Shown: positions 61,625 to 64,000 of the stretch, in pieces
Layout: every line of letters begins with the position of its first letter
Numbering within the stretch: the stretch's first letter is position 1
Assembly: GCA_963818885.1 (NCBI GenBank)
Contig: CAWFTP010000003.1
Span: forward strand, 682,001-746,000
From: DATFDN01 sp963818885
Lineage (GTDB): Bacteria > Pseudomonadota > Alphaproteobacteria > Acetobacterales > Acetobacteraceae
Length of the DNA stretch: 64,000 nucleotides
Direction of reading: 5' to 3'
Notes under the pieces: generated by a model
Told to the model about the DNA's origin: nothing
Database searches by the model: none
The model's input: the letters and a program-made list of their open reading frames with translations, nothing else
Translations under genes and position numbers: made by a program

Positions 61625-62455
61625 TCACCGATCCGTCCGCGCGCCCAGCGCGTCGCGCAGCCCGTCGCCCAGCAGGTTGATGCCGAGCACCAGGATCAGC
61701 AGCGCGACTCCCGGGATCTCGATCACCCAGGGCTTGAAGAACATGTAGTCCTTGGCCTCCGCGATCATCAGGCCCCAGGACGGCAGCGGCGGCGGGATGC
61801 CGAGGCCGAGGAAGGACAGCGCCGCCTCCAGCAGGATCGCGATCGCCATGTCGATGGTCGCGATCACCACCAGATGATGCGCGATGTTGGGCAGCACCTC
61901 GCGCAGGATGATGCGCGTGCGCGAGCACCCCGCCGCCCACGCCGCGGCGACGTAATCGAGCGCGCAGACCTGCCGCGTCACGGCGCGCGAGACGACGGCG
62001 AAGCGCTCCCACAGCAGCAGCCCGATCGTCAGCACGACGACGGCGAGCGAGCTTCCCACCATGAACACGACGGTCAGCGCGACCAGGATCAGCGGGATGG
62101 CGAGCCGGCAGGAGACGATGAACATCACCACCGCATCGACCGTGCCGCCGAAATACCCGCCCAGCACGCCGAGCGTGGTGCCGATCGTTCCCGACAGCAC
62201 GATGGTCGAGACGCCGATCAGCATGGAGATGCGCGCGCCCAGGATCAGCCGCGACAGGTAGTCGCGCCCCAGCCCGTCGGTCCCCAGCCAGTGCGCCGGC
62301 GAGCCGCCCGGCATCCAGGCGGGCGGGACATAGCGATGGCCGAGGTCCTGCAGGAACGGGTCATGCGGGGCGAAAAACGGCCCGATGACCGCGACGATGG
62401 CGGCGAAGCCGACGATCACCGCCCCGATCACCAGCGGAATCCGCCGCGCCCGCAT
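61625..62455 (-). CDS. Peptide/nickel ABC transporter permease (DppC/OppC type)
   Basis: Inner-membrane permease of 276 residues. It shows the N-terminal helix (IPLVIGAVIVGFAAIVAVIG), the family hallmark HWLGTDGLGRDYLSRLILGA, and the EAA loop region YVAAAWAAGCSRTRIILREV followed by LPNIAHHLVVIATIDMAIAI. The end LGINLLGDGLRDALGAR is also typical. The ATG at 62455 overlaps the stop of the preceding permease (TGATG). It is the one core transporter gene here without a frameshift. Confidence 0.94.
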   Translation of the reverse strand: MRARRIPLVIGAVIVGFAAIVAVIGPFFAPHDPFLQDLGHRYVPPAWMPGGSPAHWLGTDGLGRDYLSRLILGARISMLIGVSTIVLSGTIGTTLGVLGGYFGGTVDAVVMFIVSCRLAIPLILVALTVVFMVGSSLAVVVLTIGLLLWERFAVVSRAVTRQVCALDYVAAAWAAGCSRTRIILREVLPNIAHHLVVIATIDMAIAILLEAALSFLGLGIPPPLPSWGLMIAEAKDYMFFKPWVIEIPGVALLILVLGINLLGDGLRDALGARTDR

Positions 62456-63375
62456 CAGCGGCCTCGCAGCCTCGGATCGAGCACGGCGCCGAGCAGGTCG
62501 GAGATCAGGGTGAGGCCGACGAAGATCACCGCGAACAGCAGCACGACCGCCTGGATCACCGGGAAGTCGCCCTTGCCGATCGACTCCCAGGCGAGATAGC
62601 CGACGCCGCGCACGTTGAACACGACCTCGGTCACCACCGACCCGCCGAGGATGAAGCCCAGCTGCACCGCCGAGACCGCGACCACCGGCATCGCCGCGTT
62701 GCGCAGCGCGTGCTTCACCACGATGGCCATGCGCGACAGCCCCTTGGCGCGCGCCGTGCGGACGTAATCGGAGCGCAGCGCATCGACCATGCCGCCGCGC
62801 GTCAGGCGCAGCATCACCGGGATGGCGACGAAGGCCAGCACGAAGGAGGGCAGGACGTAGCCCTTCCAAGTCTCCAGCCCGGCGATCGGCAGCCAGTGCA
62901 GATCGACGCCGAACCACAGGATCAGCATGAGGCCGAGCCAGAAGCTCGGCACCGCCTGCCCGGCCGAGCGCGATCATGCCCACGGCGACGTCGATCGCCG
63001 TTCCCTCGTGCAACGCGGCGACGATCCCGAGCGGCACCGCGACGACGATCGCGATCGCGATGCGCGAGCAGCCCCGAGGCGGAGCGTCACCGGCAGATGC
63101 GAGGCGATCAGCGAGGAGACCTTCTCATGAAACAGATAGGAACTGCCGAGATCGCCATGCGCCGCGCGGTTCGCCCAGTCGAGGAACTGCACCGGCAACG
63201 GCCGGTCGAGGCCCAGCTCGTGCTCGATCTTGGCGACCGCCTCGGGCGAGGCGTCGGGGCCGGCGATGTTGATCGCGAGACTGCCCGACAGGCGCGAGAG
63301 CGCGAAGCTGATGATCAGCACCGTCAGGCAGACGAGTACCGCGAGCAGGAGCGAACGCAAGAAGAACCGACCCAC
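62455..63375 (-). pseudogene. Peptide/nickel ABC transporter permease (DppB/OppB type), three frameshifts
   Basis: First gene of the transporter operon. From the GTG at 63375: FLRSLLLAVLVCLTVLIISF, PVQFLDWANRAAHGDLGSSY and HLPVTLRLG, then a frame change near 63070 (two inserted bases) to VPLGIVAALHEGTAIDVAVG, and another near 62962 (one inserted base) to MPSFWLGLMLILWFGVDLHW. The rest (DYVRTARAKGLSRMAIVVKH, the EAA loop, and LISDLLGAVLDPRLRGR) is intact. Total length of about 306 residues is normal for DppB. Confidence 0.88.
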
Positions 63376-63492
63376 GCCCCGCCTATAGGGGCGGGCGAAG
63401 CGGGCGGCAACATGGCTGGCATGGCCTGCGCGCGGTGGCGCTCGGGCCGGTTCCGGTCCATCATCGCCGGTCGCGTCGACGGAGACAGATGA

Positions 63493-64000
63493 ATGCCCGA
63501 CGACAGCGGCGCCGCCATCGATCTGCATCCGCACTCGATCGAGAGCCGCGCATCCTGGGTCGCGGCCGGGGTGACGCTCGCGATCCTCTCGGTCGCCTAC
63601 GGCTCGACCTTGCTGATCGTGGTCGGGCTGCGGGCGATGGAGATCAATCTCGGCGTCCCCCGCTCGATCCTCGCCCTCGCCGGCGCGCTGACCTGGATCG
63701 GCACCGGCCTCGGCGGGATCGTCATGGGCTGGCTCGCCGATCGGATCGGCATGCGCAACTGCGTGCTGATGGGCGCCGTGCAGCGTCGCCGCCGGCCTCG
63801 CCCTGTCCTCGACCGGGCAGATCTGGGCGCTGTTCTTCGGCCACGGCGTGCTGATCGGCTTCTTCGGGATGGGCGCGATCTACCCGCCGCTGGTGATCTA
63901 TGTCAGCCGCTGGTTCGACCGTCGGCGCGGCACCGCGGTCGCGCTGATCTCCTCGGGCCAGTACATCGCCGGCGTGGTCTGGCCGGCGATCTTCGAGCGG
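63493..64000 (+). pseudogene. MFS transporter, N-terminal part, frameshifted near 63783; runs off the window
   Basis: Major facilitator superfamily permease, probably an organic-anion or oxalate-formate antiporter-like type. From the ATG at 63493: helix 1 (VAAGVTLAILSVAYGSTLLI), the motif-A loop MGWLADRIGMRNCVLMGAV, then one extra base. The next frame continues VAAGLALSSTGQIWALFFGH, MGAIYPPLVIYVSRWFDRRR and GTAVALISSGQYIAGVVW up to the window edge. It is divergent from the ABC operon across 117 bases. Confidence 0.85.

Overview
The window looks like chromosome from a GC-rich alphaproteobacterium, most likely of the order Rhodospirillales and possibly the family Acetobacteraceae. This is inferred from the gene content: a FliX/FlgI/FlgJ flagellar block beside dksA, an rpoZ-rsh-acpS-lepB-rnc-era run, hisI-lpxB, glnB-glnA, a phasin gene with PhaR-type operators, ClpS-ClpA and a fused TRAP transporter. 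I see no prophage, insertion sequence, CRISPR array or replication origin. Two tRNA genes are present, His(GTG) and Leu(GAG).

Layout. 1-5.2 kb: secF (cut by the left edge) and secD, a Gfo/Idh/MocA oxidoreductase converging on lpxB, then hisI. 5.2-9.9 kb: a metabolic block of cupin-like protein, CaiB-type CoA transferase, MaoC hydratase, a TsdA-like dihaem cytochrome and an enolase-superfamily enzyme. 9.9-14.8 kb: a SPOR-domain D,D-carboxypeptidase, a phasin behind two TGC-N3-GCA palindromes, clpS and clpA. 14.9-18.5 kb: a wrecked MazF-type toxin-antitoxin locus, a lemA-TPM-TPM operon and a zinc metallopeptidase. 18.6-23.3 kb: glnB-glnA behind a sigma-54 promoter, an amino-acid-type binding protein with a structured leader, an aminotransferase and tRNA-His. 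23.4-28.9 kb: a methyltransferase divergent from an AraC-TPR regulator, mobA, and TRAP transporter genes. 29-34.5 kb: the housekeeping run era-rnc-lepB-acpS-rsh-rpoZ (minus strand). 34.6-37.6 kb: a secreted protein, folK, NYN nuclease, family 5 uracil-DNA glycosylase and a TMEM175 protein. 37.6-42.7 kb: a sugar/glycosylation island with a methyltransferase, a GDP-mannose 3,5-epimerase, a nucleotide-sugar dehydrogenase and a SPINDLY-type O-GlcNAc transferase homologue. 42.7-46.8 kb: GNAT, tRNA-Leu, lipB, a DegP-like protease, oxyR, dksA. 47-49.4 kb: fliX divergent from flgI-flgJ-flgN, with a textbook sigma-54 promoter. 49.4-54.5 kb: an EF-G-like GTPase, lolA, a C26 amidase, xthA and a GST. 54.6-63.4 kb (minus): a peptide/nickel-type ABC transporter interrupted by a PIN/RHH toxin-antitoxin pair, followed by DUF6790- and TMEM175-like membrane proteins, a genuine formylglycine-generating enzyme, a PPC-domain protein and a small secreted protein. 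63.5 kb to the end: the start of an MFS transporter.

Gene interplay. The clearest regulatory readings are nitrogen control of glnBA (sigma-54 element 35-60 bases upstream of glnB), PhaR control of the phasin, and class-II style sigma-54 control of flgI. The sugar island carries the parts to make and transfer an unusual sugar, and lies 5 kb from flagellar genes.

Quality warning. At least ten genes have their reading frame broken by single-base indels, including normally essential ones (glnA, lolA). The density climbs steeply towards the right end, with five indels in one ABC ATPase gene alone. Most of these are probably sequencing or assembly errors rather than pseudogenes. The MazF remnant at 15 kb is different: it has an in-frame amber codon, an apparent internal deletion and a frameshift, and looks like real decay.
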